Positions 53,871 through 64,000 of a stretch of 64,000 bases of DNA are shown piece after piece. Below the pieces are notes generated by a model. The model saw nothing but the letters and a program-made list of their open reading frames with translations. It had not been told where the DNA came from and made no database searches. Source of the DNA: Ascaphus truei (Eukaryota; Chordata; Amphibia; Anura; Ascaphidae); assembly GCA_036426205.1 (NCBI GenBank), contig CM071569.1:6922908-6986907 (forward strand). The letters are read 5' to 3'. Position numbers and translations under genes: made by a program. Within the stretch, counting starts at the first letter, position 1, and each line of letters starts with the position of its first letter.

Positions 53871-55224
53871 TTTCTTCACTGGGCAGATGGCGCCCTGCAC
53901 TCCTTGGGAACGCAGGACACAATAGACCTGGCGACAAACAGCCCATTGAGGATGACGCGGTCACTACGTCATTTGGCCGTCCCCATGCGAGTCCCCATGA
54001 CGTTGTGATCCTGGGGCAATCAAAGGGGTAAAAACATGCTGTGGAATAATCCCACCCAGCTTTTTAAATTATTGGGGTTATTTAATGTTCCAGGTCTACT
54101 TCGCAACATCAATTTGGATATGTAAATACATTAAAGCATTCTGGGATATACTACAGCTCACAATGAATCCACTAAATATACAATACATGCTGGTTTTCTT
54201 ACGGGCTTAGTTAGGGGATCAGGCCTAAATTAGGTAAGAATCCATCAGATGTTTCACAGCTGAAGTTATTCAGACTGAGGAATATCTCAGCAAACTCACA
54301 AGGTCAAAATAATGTCCTCCTTGGCAATGCTTCTATCTTGTTCTAATATTAAACAATAATTAATCATATTAAATATTAACAATCTGGTGTAATACCTTGA
54401 CTGTGCAAACTATCCCAATTGCTGCCAGAAGGGCCTGCAGCCGATGGGTTAAATAATCTTTCATACCAATAAATCGGTTGGATATAGGGGCGTATTCACT
54501 AAGCAGCGTTCTGCCATTTGACACTTTGCAGCTCATTCATTCAAACGGGCCATGCGCACCGGGAAAGGTTCTCATGGAATAGCAGCACTTAGTAAATATG
54601 GACCTTAATGTCCTCATTATGAACGCTCATTTTTATTGCTCAAGAAGCCTGACCCCCAGCAGAGAAATCATCGCGCGGCGTTTCCAGCCCTGCCCATGTT
54701 TCCTCTGTTCCCATCTGTTGACGCTTCAGCTCCTCGGAGTGGTCAAAGAGGCGAGCGATTTGCTTTCTTACTAACTGCATTTACACGGCATACCTATTAG
54801 GGGCATAAATCAGATTTATGCGTACAGTACGACATTCTTATCAGTAGGAATTTATCACCACTCCTATTTCATAAATAGATGTATACGTACATGGCTTTAT
54901 GTGGAAATGTTTTATTTTTTTTTTATTTCAGTTTGGCAAAGGTTTAAAGCTCATCTATTTTTGTTTGTTCTGTCCATATGTTGTAACATTAAGAGGGGCA
55001 GCTACGTTCCCAGAACATGTTCCCTGATAAGCAGACACCACTTGGCAGAGTAGAGTATGTGGGTTGCTGGAAGCCACACCCCTCGGCAATGATATTTGCC
55101 CCGCCAGCATGGCATTGCTTGCATCAATATAGTGAGTCATTCTAGATAGGTACTGTAGTATCAATAACGCTGCTATGTATAGCAAGATAAATAGTGATAA
55201 AGTGTTTGTCAACATCATATAAAC
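53871..55224. other. Mostly unannotated
   Basis: A diverged MITE-like word pair may lie at 54490-54605 (GCGTATTCACTAAGCAGC and AGCAGCACTTAGTAAATATG are roughly inverted). Otherwise plain AT-rich sequence. Confidence 0.35.
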
Positions 55225-55440
55225 TTAATGCAAGGACACATTTTCTAGGGCTGGCCAATTTCTCCGGGCGATGAAACATGCAGTGAGCACGTCTGATAAG
55301 GGGATGGCCAGGGATTTCTCAAGTTGAATGTACTCGTCTGCATCAATCCCAAGCAAATGTGCCAGGATGGGAGAGTCTACCGCTGCTGCTTGTTCTGTAC
55401 ATGCCACAAATAACATCAAGTTATTCATTAAACCGTACAC
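55225..55440 (-). other. Unassigned 71-codon open frame
   Basis: The minus-strand reading contains DSPILAHLLGIDADEY and SLAIPLSDVLTACFIARRN, balanced in composition and not a repeat read-through. It has no recognised domain, no splice or promoter context, and its apparent start codon is GTG. It may be a decayed retrocopy or chance. Confidence 0.15.
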
Positions 55441-55890
55441 TGTGCCGTTGCTTCATAGTTGAAAACTGGCAAGGGAACAGGGAGAACCATGGCTAAGGTG
55501 TGGGCACAAAGGTCAGTTATGGTAACGGATTATATGTGCTTTTTTTTTTTATCATCCTGTATTGTAACCCAATATTAATTTTACAAGTGTGTTAAAGTAA
55601 CAATGCCAGCTGCTCGGCCACTTTTCAAGACATCCTAAATATAGCCGTCCAACCTATATGTGCTTGTTGGAGTTAAAAGACGTTCAAAGGATACCACGAG
55701 GTTATTTCTAGAGAACCTACAATTGGTAGTTAGACCCAGGCAAAGTGGTTACACGTCCTTAGTGCATTTTAGCAGGTGAATGTTTGCGTCTCTACTTCCA
55801 ACACACAGTTTGTACGGAAGTCTGACTCCCACAGTTTGGTGCTAACCAGAAGTTGGCCAAAGTAGAGACACTGCTGATTAAATGGAAAAC
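55441..55890. other. Unannotated stretch
   Basis: Nothing recognised. Confidence 0.35.
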
Positions 55891-55891
55891 T

Positions 55892-55993
55892 AGGGCCCAC
55901 ATCCACAAAAGGGTGCTAAGCTTTAGCACACCGCCGCTCCCTTTCACATGAATAGGAGTACATGTGTGCTACAGCTTAGCACCCTTTGTGGAT
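55892..55993. mobile_element. Palindromic MITE of the 'GCCCAGATCCAC' family
   Basis: GGGCCCACATCCACAAAAGG and GTGCTAAGCTTTAGCAC at the left, GCTACAGCTTAGCACCC and TTTGTGGATCTGAGCC at the right. The closest copy to 24866-24973. A one-ended relic (GGCCCAGATCCACAGAGG) lies at 56931. Confidence 0.8.
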
Positions 55994-56275
55994 CTGAGCC
56001 TAAATGTTAAATGTAGCTCGGTTCGGTGCATACAGTTGGTTCCTTATATTTCATAGAAATTTGTTTCATTTTTATTTCCTGATTGCTGTGGCCATCACAG
56101 AGCCAACTGTGAAGTGTAGAGGGTATGAAACCTAGTAGGGTACGGATCTGACATTTTTACTTCCAGCTGAAAATTATTTATTTGTAAACCATAGATCTAT
56201 AAGGGGCAGTTTTGAGGAACAGGACTGAGAAGGTATCTTTTTTAGGAAATTATGGAGGATGGAGGATGTGCATTG

Positions 56276-56465
56276 TAGGGTTGCCAGGTGTCCGGTATTG
56301 AACTGGACTGTCCTGTATTTGGATACTCTGTCCAGTAAAAAATGAGAGGTGCTGTAATACTGGACATGTATGTGTCCGGTATTACCTCCCTGGACATAGT
56401 GACCTGACGCACCTTTCACCACAGAGTCCAGTATTTTTGGAGAAGCCACCTGGCAACCCTAGACT
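56276..56465. mobile_element. MITE with AGGGTTGCCAGG terminus
   Basis: TAGGGTTGCCAGGTGTCC at the left and CCACCTGGCAACCCTA at the right are inverted. GGTATTGAACTGGACTGTCC and AGTCCAGTATTTTTGGAGAA match the 11851 element. At 190 bp it is a compact copy, and shows that the 11851 element carries about 140 bp of extra sequence. Confidence 0.85.
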
Positions 56466-57533
56466 TCGTTGCTAGTAACTGGATCTGTTTAAAGCAGCAG
56501 TTTATTGTATTTTATGCAACTGTGTAGCATTGATGTTTAATTCTAGATGAATCATTTCATTGGGCAACAGGGCTGGTAAAATGGCAGGTGAAGCGCACTG
56601 ACATTGGATGCATTTACAGAAACGGGAGTTAATGGCTAATTCAACCTAAAATCACAACTCAGCTAAACACATTATATGTAGGAGGCCGATTACAAAACAA
56701 CCCCAAAAATCAAAACCATAAGAACAATTTTAGGGTTGTGACTATATCGTGGAGACGTGTTATTGGTGATGTTACTCCCCTGACTTAAGAGGGTGAATGC
56801 TACAGTCTATAAGGATGGGACAAGCTGGCAATTCTGTAAAAGTAGATACCAGAGTTGAATTTCAGCTTCATTCTGCCATGTTCCCCTATCCCAGGCACCT
56901 GGGATTTTCTGGATCGCTTTCTCACACTTAGGCCCAGATCCACAGAGGTCCGTTAACTCATTGCTGATTATTATTTTCATTATTTCCCACGAGGTCAATG
57001 TACTTCTTAACTAGAGGAGTGGGACAGAGATACTAAGCCCCCCAAGTGACTTCTATACCTTCTCAAATACACCTTTATACAACACGGGGAGAGACATCTG
57101 TGTACAAAAAGGAACACACTTGAGATACAGCACCTGGGAAATATGTTAATTTAAGTCATTTGAATACACTTTGCATATATCCCAGATATGAAGGTATGTT
57201 TAGGGAGGTATATGTCATTTTGGACTTGAACATAATAGGTCTCTCACCCGCCATACACCAAGAATATGGATCTGTAGAAATCTACGTGTTCCAATCACAT
57301 GACGATTGCCCGTGACATTGCCAGGAATAGTTGGTTCAGACTTTAGACAGACTGCATTGAATGCCACAGTGCACTTTAATATAAGTGAAGCACTACAATG
57401 GCTCGCTACATCTTCGGGACATTCCAAGCAGCTCATACACCAGAAAGTTTACACATTTAATCTAACTATTTGTAGATCTATATAGTAGTTCTGCAAAACA
57501 GCCATTTAATATGCGTGCCGTGATATTATAGTA
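56466..57533. other. Mostly unannotated
   Basis: A one-ended piggyBac-like relic may lie at 56490-56510 (TTTAAAGCAGCAGTTTA). The rest is plain. Confidence 0.35.
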
Positions 57534-57651
57534 CAGTGGTGGGCAACTCCAGTCCTCAAGGGCCACCAACAGATCAGGTTTTAAGGATATCCCTGCTTCA
57601 GCACAGGTGGCTCAATCAAAGACCCTTGAGGACTGGCGTTGCCCACCCCTG
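57534..57651. mobile_element. Palindromic hAT-like MITE with internal deletion
   Basis: CAGTGGTGGGCAACTCC to GTTGCCCACCCCTG. The right arm between the loop and GACCCTTGAGGACTGG is deleted, leaving 118 bp. Flanking octamers TTATAGTA and CTTTACTA agree at five of eight positions. Confidence 0.8.
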
Positions 57652-58591
57652 CTTTACTATATCAAATATAAAGGATTTTTTGTTTTGTTTGACCTTTCAC
57701 AATTTTTTTGTGCTATCTAAAGTTATTCTTATCTCATTGTTTTTAGCCCAGAACGTTTTCTATTTGTTCGTATTTACATGTTAGGCATCACACAATGGCT
57801 GGCTGTCCTCTTGTAGGAAATTCAGCAAATTAAAGCAGTTTCTTTAATCCCGCCTGCACTGAAGGGGTTAACACGTGCCTGGTGTTTTTGTTGTTTTTAG
57901 CAGAAGAAAATAAAGCATTGTTCCTTCAGTTTTGCGTTTGATAATTCGTTTTGTTTGAACAATTCCACATTGTTCACATTTGTCTTAAATATGCACTTTG
58001 ATTTTCAACTAATTAGTCATTCCCTATTAATTATGGCACAGTGGAAACTCCTGGTATGCAAGTTTGTGGGGTTAGGAACCGTGCGATGCAGCAAGGACAG
58101 CACGGCCTGGGCTTATGTTACGCTTACATACTGTACTGATGGAAAATAAGTACAATGCAATTTGCCAAAAAGCAATGTTAGACTGCAACACGAAGCAGAT
58201 ATAAACTTGGTTCGTCTGCGTGTAGCCAAAAGGGACTTTAAAACAGTAATTTATGTTTGGGAAGAAATGTTTATCCCATAGAAAAACAGAATTGCTGCAC
58301 TCTTTGGTAGTGAATCTCTCTCCTCTTACACTCAAAGCTCATCCATCTTGAAGGAAACACATTGAACATGAAGTAACCTTAAAACACAGACCTCTCCATT
58401 TCAGCCGTGTCCCTAATAATAACAACCAGCATCAGAGTCCTTGCCACTGAAAGGGAGTTGGTTGTTAGGGCGGGGTCCTGGTGCTTTGTCAGTATGTGCC
58501 GAAGCAGACCATTTCTGTGCCTATTGACTTGGACAGTCGGCCACTTCTGAGTATGTTGAATTAGCCCCGCAAAGGGCATTACAGTATACAG
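57652..58591. other. Unannotated stretch
   Basis: Nothing recognised. Confidence 0.35.
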
Positions 58592-58677
58592 CAGGGGTAG
58601 CCAACTCCAGTCCTCAAGGGCTACCAACAGGTCAGGTTTTCAGGATAACTCTGCTTCAGCACAGGTGGCCCAATTTG
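58592..58677 (+). mobile_element. Left half of a palindromic hAT-like MITE
   Basis: CAGGGGTAGCCAACTCCAG through GCACAGGTGGCCCAAT, then the similarity stops. One-ended copies point to aborted or deleted insertions. Confidence 0.8.
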
Positions 58678-59023
58678 CGGGAGTCAAATATTTAATTATG
58701 TCTGAGTCTCCATACTTATTCATGGAGGCCAGTGATAGTAATGTGCGTTGGGTGTCCATCTTCCATGCAAAGCCACTTATACAAGTATATAGTCACTTTT
58801 TCCAATCTCTTAGCTCCTCTGTTCCTTTTAATATCTCTGCTCACATTTATTGCTATGTATCTGCTGGCTTCCTCCACTTTTCTCAAGGCCATCTCCTCTC
58901 TGTGCCACACGTCTCTACTGTTCTGTCCGAAATCTTTTGCCCATACTGCACCCTCCTCTGGAGCTGTTCTCCTTAAGCTCCCACTCTCCTTATCATCAAG
59001 ATCACCACTTGAAAAGTCACCTA
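58678..59023 (+). other. Possible LINE-derived sequence
   Basis: Pyrimidine-rich, with serine- and leucine-rich frames on +. It leads into an (AAT)n run at 59023-59038. Possibly an LINE C-terminus, but no diagnostic motif was found. Confidence 0.25.
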
Positions 59024-59258
59024 ATAATAATAATAATTCTTAGTTCTTGTATTGCGCTGCTAGTTTTACGTAGCGCTTTACAGAGACATTTTGCAGACAC
59101 ATTCCCTGTCAATCTATGTTTTTGGTGCCCGAGGCACAGGGAGATAAAGTGACTTGCCCAAGGTCACAAGGAGGCAACACCAGGAATTGAACCAAGTTCC
59201 CCTGCTCCAAACTCAGTGCCAGCCAGTGTCTTTACTCACTGAGCCACTCCTTCTCCCT
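59024..59258 (-). mobile_element. tRNA-headed SINE with recognisable Pol III boxes
   Basis: The minus strand starts GGAGAAGGAGTGGCTCAGTG, giving a box A-like TGGCTCAGTGA, then GGTTCAATTCC as box B about 45 bp on. TTGTGACCTTGGGCAAGTCAC is the MIR/CORE-type central word. GTAAAGCGCTACG and an (ATT)n end form an L2-like tail. This is the canonical architecture of a tRNA-derived SINE mobilised by an L2-type LINE, and LINE relatives are present in the window. Confidence 0.85.
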
Positions 59259-59329
59259 AACCTATACTGTTGTAACATGACCACATGACCAAATTACCTA
59301 TTGAATACGCCCTTCACTCCTGTTCTTAT

Positions 59330-59540
59330 CTTAACCTACAGTAACAAAATTGAGCCTTTTCCTTGTCTGTACGTCTCCCAAAACACCAGTCAGATTGTAA
59401 GCTATTCGGTTTCAGCCCTATGTTTATTTTTATGCATTGTGCCCTTATCCCTAATTGTATTGTACTTCCCTACCGTCTGTTATGTCTTGTGTATTGTGTC
59501 TGTAAACTGCTGCATACTGTACACTGCCGTGGCGTTATTC
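59330..59540 (+). mobile_element. L2-type LINE 3' UTR fragment
   Basis: CAGATTGTAAGCTATTCGG, followed by pyrimidine-rich sequence and CTGCATACTGTACACTGCC, matches the usual L2-type AGATTGTAAGCTC(T)... 3' UTR pattern. No terminal repeat remains. Confidence 0.5.
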
Positions 59541-59649
59541 AAACAAAAGTAGAAATGCAAGCGGAAAATACAAAATACTCAGCAACTCTTTATACTGAAA
59601 CAGGTTCATTTTCAGGAGTTGTTCCCAAAATGAATTTCTGTTTCAAAGC

Positions 59650-59757
59650 ACAACACACACACACGCGCACACGCACACAGAGACACACAGAGACACGCAC
59701 ACACATGCACACGCACACAGAGACACGCACACACACACAGACACACACACACACGCT
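59650..59757. repeat. CA-rich microsatellite
   Basis: CACACA alternates with CACGCACACAGAGACA units. Long frames here are artefacts. Confidence 0.95.
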
Positions 59758-62679
59758 GAGCTGTAGGTGAGAGCAGTGCATGATCTCAGGCATGCGAGCT
59801 CATGGCATTTGGCTGGTGCTGCATAATGTGGTATGCTTATGATTGTGGGATGTTTGCATTCTCAGATCACAATGTTCATTACGCTCTCTTGGAACCGGGA
59901 TGTGCACGGTCTTCCAGTTCCACATTTTTCTTCTCCAGCGCTCCAAGTCCTTGCTTTAAATGCATAGTGCATGTTTGTGGTCCTAGCAAGAGAAATGGGA
60001 TTTTGTGGTACGGCTGGCCAACTGACACTTAATTACTTTTAACCCATTGGAATCCAGTTTATGCTTTACGCAGGAATTCACTCTTTCTTGTAGTCAGCAT
60101 ATATTCTCATTGAAACATAATAAATACGTTGTCTTAATTGCACTAATGTAGCACTGAAGTTGCAGAAACTATACCTACTGAGTTTAAGATGGCAGCCTCC
60201 ATGACATTTTCCTTCTCCCCATCATGGATGTAGATGTTTTAGCATAACTGGTTCACGTTCTGCGTGTTTGTAAATCAGCACTAACAAAAGTGCTTCTTTA
60301 TTTCAAGGCTCCTGGCTGCACAAACGGTGCTAAACCAGGGCAAACGCCTTGCACCACATTCCTAGTGTATGATGAATCTGGTGCTGCTTTGTGTGCTGGA
60401 GACATTAGAAAACAGACCTCAACGTGTAAGGGGATGAAGGGGAAATGGATATTAAGCTTGGCTAAGTTACAGATGTGGCACGATTTGCTGTCCTCGGTGC
60501 AACGCGATCGCGGTGGTTGCGGCACTGGAGAATTAATGCTATGGGGGTCCCATTCAGAAGCATGGACTCCCCCGCAGACACTCCCAGGCGCCGCACACTG
60601 TGGCCTCCTTGTGCGTCGTGCCCGAGGGCAGCAAGTCTTGCTACATCTGTAGTCCTGGGTTTGGGTCATAAAGAGAATCCTAATCAAGAACAAAGGTTTA
60701 AGTGAACAATAGAGCATTACAGGGTTAACTCCCACGGGAACTATTACGGCATTGTAGCGCCTACTGCTGCTCAACGAATTACTCTGTAAGTGTTATAAGC
60801 AGAGACAACCTTAATTGCCCTTATTAAATATGCTCTAACGCCACTTATCTATGCCTGAGAAGATGGTAGTGGCATTCCTTTTCTCCAGCACCAGGAAGCA
60901 GAGCAGACTGAATAAGGGTCAATGTTTCATGGTGTTAATTGCTATCCACAGTTGCACACAGGGCCAATCACCAACTGCGTCAGGAGATAAAAGGAGATGC
61001 TTCAGAAGTTAAAAGCCAGAGTTTATTTAATCATTTATAAAGGTTTTTTTTTTCTCAAAAATATATGTTATTTCAATTTCGCCGTTGCTCTTCTGAGGCC
61101 AAGAACGTTTGCAATATTTTATAGTGTATTCACTTACCCAACGATTTAAACCCAGCGAGTATACAGTGTGGGCAACTGGGGATTTCGGTTAGTAACGGTG
61201 GCCCCAAATACTTCTTAGTTACTTTTCCTAAATTAGTGAAAATATATGTGTTAGAAAACCAGTTATAATGTTGATAGAAAATATATATCTCTCTATTTAA
61301 TGACTCCATGGGAATCCTTTTTAATCACGGGTTGGTCCATTTGAACAGGCAAGGCCACTTATTGAACCTGTGTGTCAGACTTTGAAGATTTCATCCCACT
61401 GGTCTGTTATTTTCAGAGCAGATATGTTACTTTTTCTGCTTTGAAGACAACTGCCTACAGTATATCATTGATGCATCTCCACAGAAACAGGTGTCTCATT
61501 AGCGCTGCCTTCCAGCAATAGCTTTGTAGAGTAAAACAAATGCAAGTATGGGACACAGTGGCACCATCAAGGGTACAGAACGAGGAGTCTGGGAAAACTC
61601 GGCTAGGAGTGCAATGCCTACCAGCCGTTGGTGAATAGAGACTCGAACTGTCATTAAGCATAATTAAACCTAATAGCGACTGTAAACTGTTTCTTACCTT
61701 CAACTTCCCTCCACTGCATGAAGAAGAACATTAACCAAGTGTTTTGGGACATGAATTACTATCTTTCATTATAAAGGTTCCGTCTGGAAGGGATAGTCTC
61801 ATAAATTAAACATTGTAGTGTATGCAAGACTTCAAGATATAAAAATGCATTCAAATTAGGAACACATTATGTACCATCTTAGTGGCAGCAAAATGACGTT
61901 TTTGGTTAATCACACTCTAAGTATGATAGATAAATTAATTCTTTACTTGATGGACTTATGGAAAAAAATGCACATTCAGTAGACTTCACTTTTGTATACA
62001 AACGTGTAATGCATGATAGAATTAATTGTGTACGGACCAGTTATATAAACCAGCAGTCATTTCAGCCTTTACCAACTACAGGACTCAGTCGTTGTTTGCG
62101 AACTAGAACTGGTAGACCTATAGAACTGAAAGACATTCGCGAGGACAACTTTCTCCTTGGCAATCCCAAATACTGCAGTTAGAACTATTTGACTTTCTCC
62201 CAGAACAGTGTCTGCTCCTCAAATTCTGAATCACCTGCACATCACTTTATCACCTTCAAGGCTACACACCCGTCTGCTCGCCATTTCTCACTAGACCCAT
62301 GCTTGACTCCTGTCCTCTGCTAATAACTGTATCTTGTCCAACCCTTCCACCTTCACTGCTCTCCAAGACAGGAGCGGCGACTGAGTGACTGTCCCGCCAC
62401 TGCACGGCCATGAAAACCTGCAGGCTCAGTGCCACTCAAGATGTAGGGCCTAAAGCTAAACTACCCCTGCACCACTCGACATATCGAGACCGGACTCCCC
62501 CCTCGTACAACATATTGGGACCAAAACACCTTTATTTCTCCCCTTAAAGAGTCGGTGCCCTGGAATCTTAAATCTGCAGCCCCCCATGTATCTTCAACAG
62601 ACAGAGTATGCGTCTGGACTGTCCTGTTCCCACCGCTCCAAAATATGGGAACCTGGACCTGGACATTCTTCTCCAAGAA
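59758..62679. other. Unannotated 2.9-kb stretch
   Basis: No repeat terminus or exon stands out. It is the longest stretch in the window with the fewest recognisable repeats. Frames at 60290-60652 and 61958-62182 were considered and rejected. Confidence 0.35.
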
Positions 62680-62960
62680 GCTACTGCTCTCCCTCTCTTT
62701 TGAAACCCTTTCCCCGTACTGCTACTTTCTTGAGGAGCTCCCTCGCACTCTGTGTACCTCACACACCATCTCTTGCCTCCTTCAAATCAAATCTGCACCG
62801 AACTGAGAATTTCATTAGCCAAGACTCATGGCCACTTTTTGCCACACTTACCGAGGCACTTCCCAACCGGCGTGGCCAGGCACTGCCATCTTCTGCACTT
62901 ATTCCTTCCCCCTACTCGGACATGAGGGTCTACAACAAATAGAAACGAAGAAAGTATTTA
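62680..62960 (+). pseudogene. Possible LINE C-terminal remnant
   Basis: One frame reads SLASFKSNLHRTENF near 62780-62825, resembling the SLSxFKxxLKTHLF end of L2/CR1 ORF2. Upstream pyrimidine-rich sequence (PFPRTATFLRSSLALC) is not diagnostic. Confidence 0.35.
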
Positions 62961-62989
62961 CATATATGTGCGGCAGAGACAGCCTTTTC

Positions 62990-63012
62990 CAGGGGTGGCT
63001 AACTCCAGTCCT
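62990..63012 (+). mobile_element. 23-bp stub of the palindromic hAT-like MITE
   Basis: CAGGGGTGGCTAACTCCAGT repeats the first bases of the complete copy that starts at 63025, 35 bp downstream. Confidence 0.7.
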
Positions 63013-63024
63013 TAGAAGATAGAG

Positions 63025-63202
63025 CAGGGGTAGCCAACTCCAGTCCTCGAGGGCCACCAACAGCTCAGGTTTTCAGGATATCTCTGCTTCAGCATAGGTG
63101 GCTCAGTCTTTGACTGAGCCACTGATTGAGCCACCTGTGCTGAAGCAGAGATATCCTGAAAACCTGTTAGTGGCCCTTGAGGACTGGAGTTGGCCATTCC
63201 TG
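63025..63202. mobile_element. Palindromic hAT-like MITE
   Basis: CAGGGGTAGCCAACTCC to GTTGGCCATTCCTG, with inner arms GATATCTCTGCTTCAGC and GCTGAAGCAGAGATATCCTG, and the loop at TCAGTCTTTGACTGA. No exact 8-bp duplication. Confidence 0.85.
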
Positions 63203-63619
63203 ACCTCTTCACTTATTACTACTGTATACTACAGAGTCAGGTGATCGCTGGCGCTGAATATAGTTTGTTTCCACACTGGATAACTCCCTTCTTCCTATTT
63301 ATGTAAATAAAACAAATACTGTAGGAGGAACTGCACCTTTAAATCACATAACTACTTGAATCACCGGAGTGGTTAAATGACCGAGTGCTTTCACTTGACT
63401 GCATCTTCGGCAGGCATGGAGTGGCCATTTAAGTGGTGGTACCCAGTACTTTACCTCTGTGTACACACAGTATTTTCTAATGGTTAAAGACGGCAAAATC
63501 TTTTCATGTATTTTGAACGGGAGGATTTAAATTGAGTAATGTAAATGAGAAACAATAATCTAGTCCATAAAACCGCAGCCCCTGAAGTAGGAAGCCCCGG
63601 TTATTACAAGAGAGGCGCT
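63203..63619. other. Unannotated stretch
   Basis: Nothing recognised. Confidence 0.35.
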
Positions 63620-63760
63620 GTGTAAGAATTAGGCAAGTCACTCTGTGCTTCATGTGCCAAATAGATTGTGAGTTCTTTGCACCAGGCCGGTTTTATCGTA
63701 CCTTGTGCATTAGTGAGTATACCAGTGGTTGCTAGATACTGTACAAATATATTATAACGG
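63620..63760 (+). mobile_element. MIR/L2-like SINE tail
   Basis: TTAGGCAAGTCACTCTGTGC, then AGATTGTGAGTTCTTTGCACC and GATACTGTACAAATAT follow the order of a MIR-like core and L2-type tail. The tRNA head is missing. Confidence 0.45.
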
Positions 63761-64000
63761 GGAGTAATTCTCACTCTTGTCGCACTCCGCACTGCCTCTA
63801 AACACCCTACTACCTGCCACGTGCCGTGCTTATTATGTGGTGTTCAGAGCATCTCGGGGCTGTGAAAATGAGCACTTTGGGTTTTTATAATAACTCCTGT
63901 TCTTAGACTTCAGTCAGCAGCCCAGCTGACTTTTCTAGTTATGACTGAGTTAGCTACCCTCTCATTTAGCGCACAGTGGAAAGGGATTGTTAAAGCCCAG
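63761..64000. other. Unannotated end of window
   Basis: Nothing recognised. Confidence 0.35.

Noticed and set aside
53337..53925. Six overlapping frames of 140-187 codons
   Set aside because: The 60-bp array keeps all frames open; peptides are simple repeats.
60290..60652. 120-codon frame preceded by an acceptor-like TTTATTTCAAG
   Set aside because: No donor, no recognisable domain and no repeat or species support; composition drifts along the frame.
61958..62182. 74-codon frame with TRTGRPIELKDI
   Set aside because: No domain recognised and no splice or promoter context; likely chance or an old repeat.
1..64000. CRISPR arrays, operons, rRNA genes and integrated viral genomes
   Set aside because: No regular spacer pattern, no dense coding on one strand, no rRNA-like sequence and no viral coding region beyond solo LTRs were seen.

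Overview
The window reads as vertebrate, most likely amphibian (anuran), non-coding DNA. It is long, AT-leaning sequence with no supportable multi-exon gene and is packed with interspersed repeats: L2/CR1-type LINE 3' ends, tRNA-headed SINEs, solo LTRs, a decayed Tc1-like transposon, and many palindromic MITEs of hAT, pogo/Tigger, piggyBac and Harbinger type. The taxon is an inference from repeat style, not a database match. Almost every longer open frame lies in a simple repeat, a minisatellite or a repeat copy. One 61-base candidate exon (29464-29524) has good splice signals.

Layout. 0.5-9.2 kb: a Tc1 end, three solo LTRs (1510, 3924 and 7614) of which two are nested in LINE 3' ends, a piggyBac-like MITE and a Tigger-like MITE. 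9.5-12.2 kb: a LINE C-terminus, an LTR-like block with a 92-bp tandem, and a 19-bp minisatellite. 14-19.4 kb: two foldbacks, a LINE endonuclease/RT remnant, two MITEs and a 1.3-kb LTR. 21-27.7 kb: LTR and MITE nesting, a Harbinger-like element inside a hAT-like element, and a hAT MITE with a perfect 8-bp target duplication. 29.4-33.9 kb: the candidate exon, a 33-bp minisatellite, the best hammerhead-like motif (31962-32004) and a 1.2-kb C-rich tract. 34-42.6 kb: SINE, LTRs, a long TG-rich tract and several palindromic hAT MITEs. 43-52.7 kb: more foldbacks (one of 614 bp), an LTR and the main Tc1 copy with a broken transposase. 53-64 kb: a 60-bp tandem array that grew from a MITE terminus, further MITEs, a SINE with recognisable Pol III boxes, and LINE tails.

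Two themes stand out. First, several unrelated foldbacks carry the same layout at their apex: CTGANGA, a short stem, GAAA, then a tiny stem. This is the conserved core of the hammerhead ribozyme; one copy has a complete set of core elements and matching stem I strands. Second, insertion order can be read base by base from target-site duplications (4 bp for the LTRs, 8 bp hAT, TA pogo, TTA Harbinger, TTAA piggyBac), including one site where two hAT-like elements share a duplicated target.
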